From positions 1-35,553 of the forward strand of contig CALUOX010000019.1 in NCBI GenBank assembly GCA_944322375.1: a stretch of 35,553 nucleotides of DNA, read 5' to 3'. Below are positions 16,892 to 25,433 of this stretch, in pieces. Every line of letters starts with the position of its first letter. The stretch's first letter is position 1. Under the pieces are notes generated by a model, which was given only the letters and a program-made list of their open reading frames with translations, ran no database searches and had not been told where the DNA came from. The translations under genes and the position numbers were made by a program. The stretch is from an uncultured Alistipes sp. (GTDB lineage: Bacteria; Bacteroidota; Bacteroidia; Bacteroidales; Rikenellaceae).

Positions 16892-17776
16892 TCTTGTTCT
16901 CCGGCGGGGCCGAATTTTCGACAGATCCGGACCGCGGCACGGATCCATCCGCTGCGCTCCGACCTCCGGCCATTCGTTGTCCGCCATCCATGACGGTTCT
17001 CATGTACGCTTCCTCTTCTCAAGCGCCCCGGTTGCCGGCGCTCCGGAGCAAGCCGCAACAATCAAACTCCGACCTGTTTTCTCTTCCGCCGTGTATTCAA
17101 TCTTTTTTGACCTGTATGAACCGGCTTTCCGGGAACGAGGTCCCGGCCCCGAAGATACGCCATTCGCCGTAATGACCGTTACTGCCCTACATCGTCCTCG
17201 CAGTACCCTCCGACAGTCCTGTCGCCGCGAGTCAGCGGTCCGACATTGCTCCGTCCCCGTCTGCGACGATACATCCTCTTCCGCCCGCACTCACCTTCAG
17301 CTCTCCAGTCGCCGGACTACAAGCCGCCCGCGTAAATCTGCGGCATAACATCGATCCTCGCCTGCAGCAACACATCCTCTTCTGCCCGCACTCGCCTTCA
17401 GCTCTCCAGTCGCCGGACTACAAGCCGCCCGCGCAAATCTGCGGCACAACATCGATCTTCGCCTGCAGCAACACATCCTCTTCCGCCCGCACGCACCTTC
17501 AACCCTCCAGCAGCCGGGCTACAAGCCGCCCGCGCAAATCTGCGGCACAACATCGATCTTCGCCTGCAGCAACACATCCTCTTCCGCCCGCACTCACCTT
17601 CAACCCTCCAGCAGCCGGGCTACAAGCCGCCCGCGCAAATCAACAGCCCGACTTGCTCCGCCCCCGCCTGCGACGACCTGCCTACCATCCCCGCCCCCTC
17701 ACGACAACCGCCGTAAAGAGACCGGCACAAACTCCGCAAGCCGCCGAACCGGCTTCGGACAAACGGTCAAGACAAC
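16892..17776. other. Intergenic region upstream of tatC
   Basis: About 0.9 kb between the isomerase gene and tatC. It holds the 101-bp repeat array. Frames such as 16746-17348 (+) overlap tatC on the other strand or the repeat and show no protein features. I could not locate a clear TAnnTTTG promoter for tatC. Confidence 0.5.
17240..17682. repeat. Four tandem copies of a 101-bp repeat
   Basis: The marker ACATCCTCTT begins at 17271, 17372, 17473 and 17574, exactly 101 bases apart each time. Units run through CCGCCCGCAC, CCTTCA, CTCCAG, CTACAAGCCGCCCGCG and ATCGATC(T/C)TCGCCTGCAGCAA. The middle copies are about 95 percent identical by eye. Flanks on both sides share a related block, TTGCTCCGyCCCCGyCTGCG (near 17247 and 17652), so the array sits between two copies of a flanking sequence. 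No open frame with protein character. Confidence 0.9.
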
Positions 17777-17805
17777 GGGTCCGACTATCGGCGATAGCCG
17801 GACCC
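17777..17805 (-). terminator. Hairpin after the sugar isomerase gene, probable terminator
   Basis: Stem GGGTCCG (17777-17783) with CGGACCC (17799-17805), extended by CTATC/GATAG around a 3-base loop. It lies 23 bases after the isomerase stop. The minus-strand tail is GTTGTCTTG, not a T-run, so termination efficiency is uncertain. Confidence 0.5.
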
Positions 17806-17827
17806 GACAGGATTTCAACGTACCATC

Positions 17828-18736
17828 CTATTTTTCATAGGAAGGCTTCACAAAGGGTGCCTCGACAAGGTAATCGATGCACTCGCGGACACTGCGCAGA
17901 ACATCGTTGTAGCTCGAGCCCTCCATTTCAACGACAATATTCTCCAGACCGGCCGTTTCGGCATTGCGGAAGATGGCATCGAATCCCACCATACCGCTCT
18001 GACCGACCTCGCGACGATCCTTGATATGAAGCATGCGGAAACGTCCGGGATACTTGTTGAAATAGTCCACGGGACTTGCCTGGCCCATTACGGCCCAATA
18101 GACATCCAACTGGAAGAAGAGCTTGTCGGGATCGGTATTCTCAAGCATGTAGTCGAGTATTACCTGATCCTCCACCGTCTTGAACTCCTTGGAATGGTTG
18201 TGATAGCCGAGTTTCAACCCGGCGGCATTGCACCGTGCACCGACTTCGTTGAAGTAGCGGCAATAGGTCTGCAGCTCGTCCAGCGTCTTCACCCGATACA
18301 TCGAGGGGATGACGATATACTTCGCACCGGCCCGTTTATGGGCATCGATGCAGGCGTCCCACCACTTAAGGGATTCCGAGAAGTCTCCCGAAGCGAGCTC
18401 CTCCTCCGAGAGGTTGTGCTTGCAGTGTGCGGAGAGCACCTTCATGCCGGTAGCCTCCACATCCTGACGGAACTGTTCGGGCGTCTGATCGTAGATCAGT
18501 CCATCCTTGTAGCTTGCCGCCTCGACGGAGGTATATCCCATATCGGCCAGAGCCTGCAATACGGGTTTGTAGTCCCCCTTGCTCTTGCCGAAGACACCGA
18601 TCAGATCCCGTACGGAATAGAGCTGTATTCCGACCTCCTTTTTCACCGGCTCGGGCTGTTTCTGCTGCGCGCAGCAGGAGGAGAGCCCGACAATGCAGAG
18701 ACATGCACCGGCGATCAACAACAGTTTTCTTTTCAT
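17828..18736 (-). CDS. Sugar phosphate isomerase/epimerase-family (TIM barrel) lipoprotein
   Basis: A xylose-isomerase-like TIM-barrel protein (AP endonuclease family 2 fold). Starting at the ATG at 18736 gives 302 residues beginning MKRKLLLIAGACLCIVGLSS with a lipobox at Cys21; the in-frame ATG at 18778 would add 14 residues in front of the signal peptide. Fold markers include EVGIQLYSVRDLI at the first strand, AHCKHNL, LGYHNHSKEF, FFQLDVYWA, MLHIKDRREVG and IVVEMEGSS, which supply the usual metal-binding Glu/Asp/His set. The mature N-terminus (CAQQKQPEP) lacks an acidic export motif, so it is probably periplasmic. It is the last gene of the tatA-Gfo/Idh-DUF1080 unit; relatives sit next to 3-keto-glycoside enzymes and may isomerise the keto sugar. 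Confidence 0.85.
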   Translation of the reverse strand: MKRKLLLIAGACLCIVGLSSCCAQQKQPEPVKKEVGIQLYSVRDLIGVFGKSKGDYKPVLQALADMGYTSVEAASYKDGLIYDQTPEQFRQDVEATGMKVLSAHCKHNLSEEELASGDFSESLKWWDACIDAHKRAGAKYIVIPSMYRVKTLDELQTYCRYFNEVGARCNAAGLKLGYHNHSKEFKTVEDQVILDYMLENTDPDKLFFQLDVYWAVMGQASPVDYFNKYPGRFRMLHIKDRREVGQSGMVGFDAIFRNAETAGLENIVVEMEGSSYNDVLRSVRECIDYLVEAPFVKPSYEK

Positions 18737-18811
18737 ACTGACTGACAGTTTGTTCCGACCTGCTGCAACACCCGACACGGGTGCTGCGGCAGAGATCGGA
18801 TGGTCGGAAGA

Positions 18812-19699
18812 TTATTCGAGAACCTTGACACGGATATTACGGAACCAGACGTCGTCGCCGTGGTCCTGCAGACCGATGTAACCTTCATGGTTGTCACCGC
18901 CGCAGTTGTTGAGCAGCGTGAAGGCCAACGGCCACTTCTCGGGGCTGAACTTGCTGTTTTCGAGCATCTCGGTCCACTGGGGCGTCCAGAGATGGTACTC
19001 AACGACATTTGCGTCGTTCTGGCCATGTACGACCGTACCCTTGTAAACCATGATCTTGGCCTTGTTCCATTCGCCGTAGGGCTTTGCGTTCTGCGGCACG
19101 GCGGGAATCATGTCATAAAGCGATGCCGACTGACGGTTGCCGTCCACACCCAGCTTCGCATCGGGATGATTTTCGTTGTCGAGCACCTGATACTCGGGGC
19201 TGGAGATATAGATGGGTTCGAGCTTCTCCTTGCCGTCCTTCATGCTGACCACCTCCTGTGCCAGATAGAGGATACCGGAGTTGCCGCCCTTGGAGACCTT
19301 CCACTCCAGTTCGAGTTCGAAGTTCTTGAACTTGTGCGCGAAGATGAGGTCGCCACCGTCACCCTTCTGCGCTTCACCGCCGCCCGAACCGTTGAACTTG
19401 ATGGCACCGTCATCCACGACCCAACGGGCAGGAGCCGCCTCCTTGCCGTAACCGCGCCAGCCGTTCAGCGTCTTGCCGTCGAAGATCACATAATACCCCT
19501 CCTTGTCCTTCGGGAAGGATGCCAGATCTACCTGCGGATTGTCGAGCACCTTGTATTCGGGAAGAATCTTGCGTGCTTCAGCCTTTTCAGCCTTGGCCTT
19601 GGCCTTCTCTTCAGCCGCTTTTTTGTTTGCATTTCCGCCGCAGGCAACCAATGCGAGGCTCAATGCGACGCATGCGGAAAACAGAATCGTTTTTTTCAT
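18812..19699 (-). CDS. DUF1080 lipoprotein (3-keto-disaccharide hydrolase family)
   Basis: A 295-residue lipoprotein with lipobox ALVAC (Cys20), then an Ala/Lys/Glu-rich spacer (about 24-44) and a DUF1080 (PF06439) concanavalin-like domain. Typical blocks are YYVIFDGKTLNGWRGYG, PARWVVDDGAIKFNG, GGDLIFAHKFKNFELELEWKVSKGGNSGILYLAQEV and SPEYQVLDNENHPDA. DUF1080 proteins in Bacteroides have been shown to cleave 3-keto-glycosides made by partner oxidoreductases, and that is the inferred role here. The residues after the Cys are not acidic, which fits a periplasmic location beside the Tat-exported oxidoreductase. It follows the oxidoreductase gene by 38 bases and precedes the isomerase by 75. Confidence 0.9.
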   Translation of the reverse strand: MKKTILFSACVALSLALVACGGNANKKAAEEKAKAKAEKAEARKILPEYKVLDNPQVDLASFPKDKEGYYVIFDGKTLNGWRGYGKEAAPARWVVDDGAIKFNGSGGGEAQKGDGGDLIFAHKFKNFELELEWKVSKGGNSGILYLAQEVVSMKDGKEKLEPIYISSPEYQVLDNENHPDAKLGVDGNRQSASLYDMIPAVPQNAKPYGEWNKAKIMVYKGTVVHGQNDANVVEYHLWTPQWTEMLENSKFSPEKWPLAFTLLNNCGGDNHEGYIGLQDHGDDVWFRNIRVKVLE

Positions 19700-19737
19700 T
19701 TTCGTATGGTTTTAAATTGGTTTCCTACACTACACGA

Positions 19738-21210
19738 CTACATCGGCATGTCGGGCAGCTTCCAGCCTTCCCGATAGGTATGCTTGATGAGTTCCTGTGC
19801 AAATTCGTTTGCGTTGACCGGATCGGTCCAGGTCTTGGCAAAGCTGGGGTGACCGTCCTTGATCCGGAATCCGTCCTTGATAACGGTCTTGATGGTGGCA
19901 TCCGCCGGGATATTCGTAAAACGCATGTTCTGGCCATCCCATGCAAGCTCCTGATTGAGTCCCTGCAGGCGCACGGCCAATACGCCCATAACGACCATCT
20001 CGTTGAAAGGCCCTGCCTCGCTGAAGTCCGACATGGTGGGAACACGATCGTCCGGATCCTCCTTGCAAGCACGCACCCAGTCCATCTGATGGGTTTCGGT
20101 CACCTCGCGCATCACGGGCGGACACTTGGGTTCGCGGCCCGACAGCAGATAGGGATCCACGCCGTAGCAGCCGCAAATGAGCGTATCCTTCGTACCATGG
20201 AAGATCACGCCGCCGCCTTTCTTGCTGAGGCTCTTTCCATCGGGCATTCCGGCGGGACGGGGCGGCATCAGGCCACCGTCATACCAATATACCTCGACCT
20301 CGGGCATGGCCACCTTGGGCAGATTGTCACGAGCCGGGAAGACAAACTTGACGATCTGCGCGGTCGGCGCCGACTCGGTCAGCAGCAACGTCGAACTGCC
20401 CTGCACCTTGGAGGGATATCCCAGCCGGAGACCCTTGAAGACGGGATGGAGAATATGGCAAGCCATGTCACCCAACGCGCCGGTACCGAAATCCCACCAG
20501 CCACGGAAATTCCAGGGGGTGTAGGCCGAGTTGTAGGGACGATAGGGCGCCGGGCCGATGAATGCGTCCCAGTTCATGGTGCTGGGGATCGGTTCGTCAT
20601 TTTCGGGACGCATCAGGCCCTGGGGCCAGATAGGACGGTTCGTAAAGGTTTCGACCTTTGTCACCTCGCCGATTTCGCCGTTCCAGATCCATTCGCAGAC
20701 CTTGCGGACACCTTCATCCGAAGCGCCCTGGTTACCCATCTGCGTGGCCACACGATACTTTGCGGCAAGTTTCGTCAGCAGACGCGACTCATAGACGGAG
20801 TGGGTCAGCGGTTTCTCGACATAGACATGTTTTCCGGCCGTCATGGCATCGGCAGCGATGATCGCGTGCGTATGATCCGCCGTAGCGACCATCACGGCAT
20901 CGGCCGATTTGAGCATGTCATCGAACATGCGGCGATAATCGTTGTAGCGTTTTGCCGCGGGATAACGTTCAAAGACATGTGCGGCATATTTCCAGTCCAC
21001 ATCGCAGAGGCCGATGATGTTCTGGCTCTCCAGGTCCTTCAACACCGACGCGCCGCGGCCGCCGATACCGACACCCAGGATATTGAGTTTGTCACTGGGG
21101 GCCGTATGACCGAATTTCTTGCCCAATACGGTGCTTGGGACAACCGCCAGTCCGATAGCTGCGGCAGCTCCGCTTTTGAGGAACTTCCGTCTTGACATCT
21201 CTTTTGCCAT
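19738..21210 (-). CDS. Gfo/Idh/MocA-family oxidoreductase with Tat signal peptide
   Basis: A 490-residue NAD(P)-dependent oxidoreductase. A clear twin-arginine signal, MSRRKFLKSGAAAAIGLAVV (Arg7-Arg8), precedes the Rossmann fold with GVGIGGRG (46-53). The catalytic EKP motif is at 132-134 (VYVEKPLTHSVYES). Tat export implies that it folds and takes up its nicotinamide cofactor in the cytoplasm and works in the periplasm. Exported Gfo/Idh proteins of Bacteroides oxidise sugar C3 hydroxyls of glycosides to 3-keto forms; this role is inferred. It lies between tatA (51 bases upstream) and DUF1080 (38 bases downstream), so the exporter gene and its likely substrate are in one transcript. Confidence 0.9.
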   Translation of the reverse strand: MAKEMSRRKFLKSGAAAAIGLAVVPSTVLGKKFGHTAPSDKLNILGVGIGGRGASVLKDLESQNIIGLCDVDWKYAAHVFERYPAAKRYNDYRRMFDDMLKSADAVMVATADHTHAIIAADAMTAGKHVYVEKPLTHSVYESRLLTKLAAKYRVATQMGNQGASDEGVRKVCEWIWNGEIGEVTKVETFTNRPIWPQGLMRPENDEPIPSTMNWDAFIGPAPYRPYNSAYTPWNFRGWWDFGTGALGDMACHILHPVFKGLRLGYPSKVQGSSTLLLTESAPTAQIVKFVFPARDNLPKVAMPEVEVYWYDGGLMPPRPAGMPDGKSLSKKGGGVIFHGTKDTLICGCYGVDPYLLSGREPKCPPVMREVTETHQMDWVRACKEDPDDRVPTMSDFSEAGPFNEMVVMGVLAVRLQGLNQELAWDGQNMRFTNIPADATIKTVIKDGFRIKDGHPSFAKTWTDPVNANEFAQELIKHTYREGWKLPDMPM

Positions 21211-21261
21211 AAGATTTCAGGTTTTATTTAAGTTAGTAATGCAAGTGATAAGGTTTTTCGG

Positions 21262-21456
21262 TTATTTTTTTTCGGAGTCGGGGTTTTCGATCTCCTTTTC
21301 GATGTTGTTCATTCCCTCCTTGAAGGAACGGACACCTTTTCCGAGCCCTTTCATCAGCTCGGGAATTTTTTTGCCACCGAAGAGCAGCAGAATGATCAGT
21401 GCGATGACAATGATCTCACCGGCTCCCAGATTGCCCAGAAATAACATGTTCCCCAT
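21262..21456 (-). CDS. tatA: Sec-independent protein translocase TatA/E
   Basis: A 64-residue protein with the full TatA pattern: one membrane helix (about 10-27, [19 protein letters not shown]), the hinge FGGKKIPEL, then an amphipathic helix [14 protein letters not shown] and a short acidic/basic tail. TatA polymerises to form the pore for folded RR-signal proteins. It is the first gene of the unit that encodes an RR-signal oxidoreductase immediately downstream. The start at 21456 gives a normal length; there is no TatB gene in the window, as is usual in Bacteroidota. Confidence 0.95.
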   Translation of the reverse strand: MGNMLFLGNLGAGEIIVIALIILLLFGGKKIPELMKGLGKGVRSFKEGMNNIEKEIENPDSEKK

Positions 21457-22462
21457 AATCGTATCGTTTTTATTGTGAAGTTATTCAGTTTTCAAGTTCC
21501 GGTTCAGACCTCGCTGCCGCTGTTCCGAACCTCTTTCCATCTCCCCCCCCCTCTCTCCTTGTCCGGGGACAGGGTTTTATTATTGATTATTGATGCACCC
21601 GTCAAACATGGCCGACAGTCAATAATCCCTTTCGTCTTGCAAACGCCTCCATCGTGTTCCTCGACAGAGGAGTTGCGACCTCATTTTCCTCCATCTTCCG
21701 CCAAGCGCCTCCGACAGTTCTCCCGTCACCGTCGCCTTGCAGATTTCCATCCATCGGTCCCCTGTCATCCGAAAGTTGACAGTCTTCTTCTCCTCTCGCC
21801 ATCTTCCGCCGAGCGTCGCCGACAGTCTCCTTTCGCCACCGTCGCCTTGCAGATTTCCATCCATCCGGTCCCCCGTCATCCGAAAGTCGGCTGTCTCCTC
21901 CCCTGCTTCCGCCGGGTTTCTCCGACAACCCATCCGTTGCCTGCAGATTTCCATTCATCCGGACCTTTGTCATCCGAAAGTTGACAGTCTACTTCTCCTC
22001 ATGCCATCTTCCGCCGGGCGTCTCCGACAACCCATCCGTCGCCTTGCAAATTCAACAGAACGGCCCTCGGGCATAAAGTCGCCAGCACTTCCTCATTGGA
22101 TTTCCACGCCTCCACAACCTTTACTCCAGTCGTTCGCTTTCACCTGCCAGCCTACACAACTGCTCCGAACCTTTTTTAACTCCGAGCCCTCTTTTTTAAT
22201 TTAAGCTGAGCCCCTTTTAAAAAGTTCACAGCACGAAAAAGCCCTCAATACCTCTTCTGCCCTTGCCCCCCTTGAAATCTCCTCTCCTGAAGTCTCCTGC
22301 CCCCTTGAGGAGTCCGGGACGGCCGCACCGGGAAGAGGTTGGAACTATTGCAGACCCTCGAACACCGATCGCGTTGCAAGCCCTCCCCCTGAACTTTTCA
22401 CAACAATCCTCTTCGGCGTCGATGCCATTTTTCACCGCTCTACCCGATGCGAACCGCCGGAA
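21457..22462. other. Intergenic region between tatA and the upstream oxidoreductase
   Basis: About 1 kb. It holds the 102-108-bp repeats (21691-22052) and, at about 22158-22218, three T-runs each after an ACC or GAGCCC block. No clear TAnnTTTG promoter for tatA was found. A 69-codon minus frame (22226-22435) has a Gly/Arg/Lys-rich product with no known features and is not called. Confidence 0.5.
21691..22052. repeat. Four tandem copies of a 102-108-bp repeat
   Basis: Units begin with CCATCTTCCGCC or a variant at 21691, 21799, 21902 and 22004 (periods 108, 103 and 102). Each carries GTCGCCTTGCAGATTTCCAT or a variant (21741, 21851, 21945 as AGATTTCCAT; last copy altered and truncated) and CATCCGAAAGT followed by GACAGTCT or similar. 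Copies are less alike than those of the 101-bp array. No protein-coding character. Confidence 0.85.
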
Positions 22463-23536
22463 TCAATGTCGTTTGTGCAACAGACCGTAACCGTTGGTCA
22501 TGGTACGGCGACGTTCCCGAATCTCTTCGAGCGTCTTCAGGTCACCTATTGCAGGCAGATCATGCTGACGTGCATCATCCAGGAAGCGCCATGCATACTC
22601 CGATGCAATCGCCGCATCCCTGAAACGGGGCAACTCATTCCGCCGCACGCCCGAGCGCACCGAATCGGCGAAGAGATCGCACAACACGCCGATATTCTTC
22701 CCTCCATAGGGGCGTTCGATACGTTCGGTGCGGGTCACGCCGTGCAGTTCGACCGTTGCCGTATGAAAGTCGTGCGTCATCCGTGCTATTCCCTTCGTTC
22801 CGATGACGTCGATATACGAGTTGTGCGTCTGGTCCTTGGAGAGCTGGCCATAGACGTGTCCCTGGGTAATATCGAAGACCACACCGTTTTCGAAGGTGCC
22901 GTGACACTGCAGCCACCACGGATCCTTATAGCTCCACATGCGCAACGCCTGCGCATGCCATGTCTTGAATTCCGAACCGGCATACCAGCGCGCCACATCC
23001 ACATAGTGCATGCCGCAATCGTGAAAAGCGGGCCCTTCATATTCGTGGCCCTCGCCGGGTGCCAGACCGGGCGTCATGTGACATACGCGGATGATGGCCA
23101 GTTCCCCGATCTCCCCCTGCGCGATGAAATCGAGGATCGCATGGTGATACCACGAATTGCGCAGATATAGGTCCACGGTCGAAAAGAGGTTTGTCTTCTC
23201 CGCGAGCTCCACGACCCGCCATTCGTTTTCGATCGTATCGGCGATAGGTTTCTCTGCTATTACGTGCTTTCCGGCCGCAAAGGCCCGTTCAATCTGCGAC
23301 AGGCGGGAGTCCGCCAGCGCGGACAACACAACCACCTCCACCCGCGGATCGTTAAAGATTTCGTCTTCGTCGGCAACGACTTTCGCTTCGGGTGCCACCT
23401 TGCGGGCATACTCCCGGGCTTCGGGATCCACGTCGCAAATGTATGCGATCTCCCACTTCCCGTTCAGACGCATCTGCTCGAGATAGAATCCGCCCATTCT
23501 GCCGAAACCGATCAGACCGACTTTGATAAGGTTCAT
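22463..23536 (-). CDS. Gfo/Idh/MocA-family oxidoreductase (cytoplasmic)
   Basis: A 357-residue protein with an N-terminal Rossmann fold (VGLIGFGRMGGFY, residues 6-18) and the EKP motif at 95-97 (VIAEKPIADT). The C-terminal domain shows PAFHDCGMHYVDVARWYAG with the conserved Asp/His pair used in catalysis. There is no signal peptide, so it stays in the cytoplasm, unlike the Tat-signal paralogue downstream. It lies between the DUF6377 regulator and tatA, with about 1 kb of repeat DNA after it. In Bacteroides operons that make 3-keto glycosides, two Gfo/Idh genes commonly flank each other; this would be the second, perhaps reducing the released keto sugar. That pairing is inference. Confidence 0.9.
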   Translation of the reverse strand: MNLIKVGLIGFGRMGGFYLEQMRLNGKWEIAYICDVDPEAREYARKVAPEAKVVADEDEIFNDPRVEVVVLSALADSRLSQIERAFAAGKHVIAEKPIADTIENEWRVVELAEKTNLFSTVDLYLRNSWYHHAILDFIAQGEIGELAIIRVCHMTPGLAPGEGHEYEGPAFHDCGMHYVDVARWYAGSEFKTWHAQALRMWSYKDPWWLQCHGTFENGVVFDITQGHVYGQLSKDQTHNSYIDVIGTKGIARMTHDFHTATVELHGVTRTERIERPYGGKNIGVLCDLFADSVRSGVRRNELPRFRDAAIASEYAWRFLDDARQHDLPAIGDLKTLEEIRERRRTMTNGYGLLHKRH

Positions 23537-23641
23537 TTCGCTGATAATAAAACAAAGGTCAACGTTGGTTCATACCGTCAGCGGAGATCGTGAATCTCCG
23601 CCCGACAAGGATCCGGAATCCGCTCCGAATCCGATTTTATA

Positions 23642-23649
23642 CAAAGTTA
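23642..23649 (-). promoter_or_regulatory. Promoter -7 element of the cytoplasmic oxidoreductase gene
   Basis: On the minus strand the bases are TAACTTTG, an exact TAnnTTTG, about 105 bases before the start codon. It lies at the edge of an AT-rich block (23640-23765) that also separates the regulator gene from this one. No clear TTTG was seen at -33. Confidence 0.5.
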
Positions 23650-23765
23650 GTCCGAATAATCTTTCGTTCCTATATTTACATGCTTAAATGTAGCCTGTTT
23701 AGAGTATCAATTATTTGATTTACAATTATATATTTATTTATTATATATAAAAAAATATAGGTCGT

Positions 23766-25433
23766 TTAGAAGCTGTCAGGGTCGGTTTGACGGGAAGTTC
23801 CGATCTCCATAACCTCCTTTTCGAAGGCCTCTCTCGAAATTGCAGCCTTGTTCCGCACCTTCGTCCGATAATTATAGACCGTACTGAGCGAACACCGCAG
23901 GAAAGAGGCGATCTTCGCGCTGTCGGTAATTCCGAGCCGGAGCAGCGCATAAATACGCAGCTCCTTGTTGAGCAGATCACCCGTCTTGGGCACAATCCGC
24001 TCCTCCTCGACCAGCAGGGCATTGAAATCCTCGACAAACGACGGATAGAGACTCAGAAAGATGGCATCGAAATTCCGATACAGCTCATCGAGCTCGCTTT
24101 CAAACATCGACGTAGATTTGAGCCGCTTGCCGAGGTCGTCGAAACGCCGGTCCTGGAAGAGTTTCTTGAGAGACTTCCGATAATCCTCCAGCTTGTCGAT
24201 ATAGGTCGAGCAGAAGTCGAAGAAACGGGCAATGTACTGCTCCTTGACATCGTTCGAATCCAGCAACTGCTGATTTTTGCCATTCAACTCATCGTTGAGT
24301 TTCCGCAACAGGCCGTTCGCCTGCGAAAGCTCCTCCTTGACCCGATAGAGGCGCCGCATCTGCCTGACGGCATAGACAAAGAGCAGGATCAACACCAGCG
24401 ACAGCACGCTGATCAACACCAGATAGTACTGCAACCGGGACTTCACCTTCGCCTCCTTGGCCTGATGCGCCGCACTGATGATCGAATAGAACTCCGACAT
24501 CCAGGCCGTACGGAACTGAATGTTGCTCGAAAGGGCATCCTCGATAGCCGCCTGCGTATAGCGATAGGCACGGTTCAGCTCACCGTCGTTGTAGCAGGTG
24601 ATAGCCAGCGTCTGAAAGGAGGCATTCTCCTTCGTTGCGTTTTTCAGATCGGCAATGGCCGAAAGCAGATAATACTTCGTCTCGTTCCCGTGATCGTTGC
24701 ACTTTTTGCAAAGACGCCCCATGGCATAGGTCGTTTCGGCATATTCGGGCGAATCCTTTTCGATTCGGGCAAGCATCCCGGTCAGCAATGTCCGCGCCTC
24801 GTCGAGACGGCCGTCGTTCATAAGCACGTAGCTGCGGTTGATCTGGCTGCGGAACGATGCGGGATCGGCCACCTGCAGCAGCGAGTCGCGATAGATCTCA
24901 CGCAGCTCCAGATACTTGTTCTGATTGCTCAGCGAAGCATAGTGCTGATAGTAATTGCTCCAGGTCCTGTAGTAAACGGGGCGCAGCTCCGGTGTCAGGT
25001 CGGAGGCCCTCATGGAGGAGAGAATCTGGTTGGCCTCGACACTTCGGCCCAGAAAGGAGCAGAGCTGTGCAAGTTGAAGCTCCGAACCGTAATAGCGGAT
25101 CCGGTCATTCATCTGCCGTGCAAGTTCAAGGTTTCGTTCGACATACCGAATGGCCGAATCCGACTTGTACTTGCGGAACTCCTTGTAGAGTTCCGTATTG
25201 ATCTCATACTCCTGCTCGGGCGACAGATCATTGACCTGCAAGCGTTCACGGAGTCTGGCGATTCGTCGCTCCTTTTTGAGCTCGAACCGGTGCTTCTGCT
25301 CCAGCATGTGGTCGAGTTCATTGGCCAGCGAGCGGGTTTCATCCTCCCTGCAGGCGGACAGGAACAGCGCTGCCCCAGCCAGGATCACCAAGATCAGAAG
25401 TGAGATCGCATGTCGGAAAGCTCCAGTTTTCAT
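23766..25433 (-). CDS. DUF6377-type membrane-anchored regulator (TPR-like sensor, TM helix, C-terminal HTH)
   Basis: From the ATG at 25433 the protein has 555 residues (the frame is open to 25496, but those residues precede the signal peptide). A hydrophobic leader ends near Cys28 (LFLSACREDE). Residues about 35-330 are helical and repeat-like (SDSAIRYVERNLELARQM, DGRLDEARTLLTGML, DGELNRAYRYTQAAIEDAL), in the manner of TPRs. One membrane helix lies at 336-356, then a coiled coil (about 360-395), then a cytoplasmic part. The C-terminal segment LRIYALLRLGITDSAKIASFLRCSLSTVYNYRTKVRNKA looks like a helix-turn-helix. The layout is that of a one-piece periplasm-to-DNA regulator. Its place at the head of the oxidoreductase genes suggests it controls them. 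Confidence 0.8.
   Translation of the reverse strand: MKTGAFRHAISLLILVILAGAALFLSACREDETRSLANELDHMLEQKHRFELKKERRIARLRERLQVNDLSPEQEYEINTELYKEFRKYKSDSAIRYVERNLELARQMNDRIRYYGSELQLAQLCSFLGRSVEANQILSSMRASDLTPELRPVYYRTWSNYYQHYASLSNQNKYLELREIYRDSLLQVADPASFRSQINRSYVLMNDGRLDEARTLLTGMLARIEKDSPEYAETTYAMGRLCKKCNDHGNETKYYLLSAIADLKNATKENASFQTLAITCYNDGELNRAYRYTQAAIEDALSSNIQFRTAWMSEFYSIISAAHQAKEAKVKSRLQYYLVLISVLSLVLILLFVYAVRQMRRLYRVKEELSQANGLLRKLNDELNGKNQQLLDSNDVKEQYIARFFDFCSTYIDKLEDYRKSLKKLFQDRRFDDLGKRLKSTSMFESELDELYRNFDAIFLSLYPSFVEDFNALLVEEERIVPKTGDLLNKELRIYALLRLGITDSAKIASFLRCSLSTVYNYRTKVRNKAAISREAFEKEVMEIGTSRQTDPDSF

Noticed and set aside
17240..17682. Possible CRISPR array
   Set aside because: The 101-bp units are continuous without unique spacers, the repeat is too long, and no cas genes are present.
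22226..22435. 69-codon minus-strand frame before tatA
   Set aside because: Low-complexity Gly/Arg/Lys product with no known features or clear start signal.
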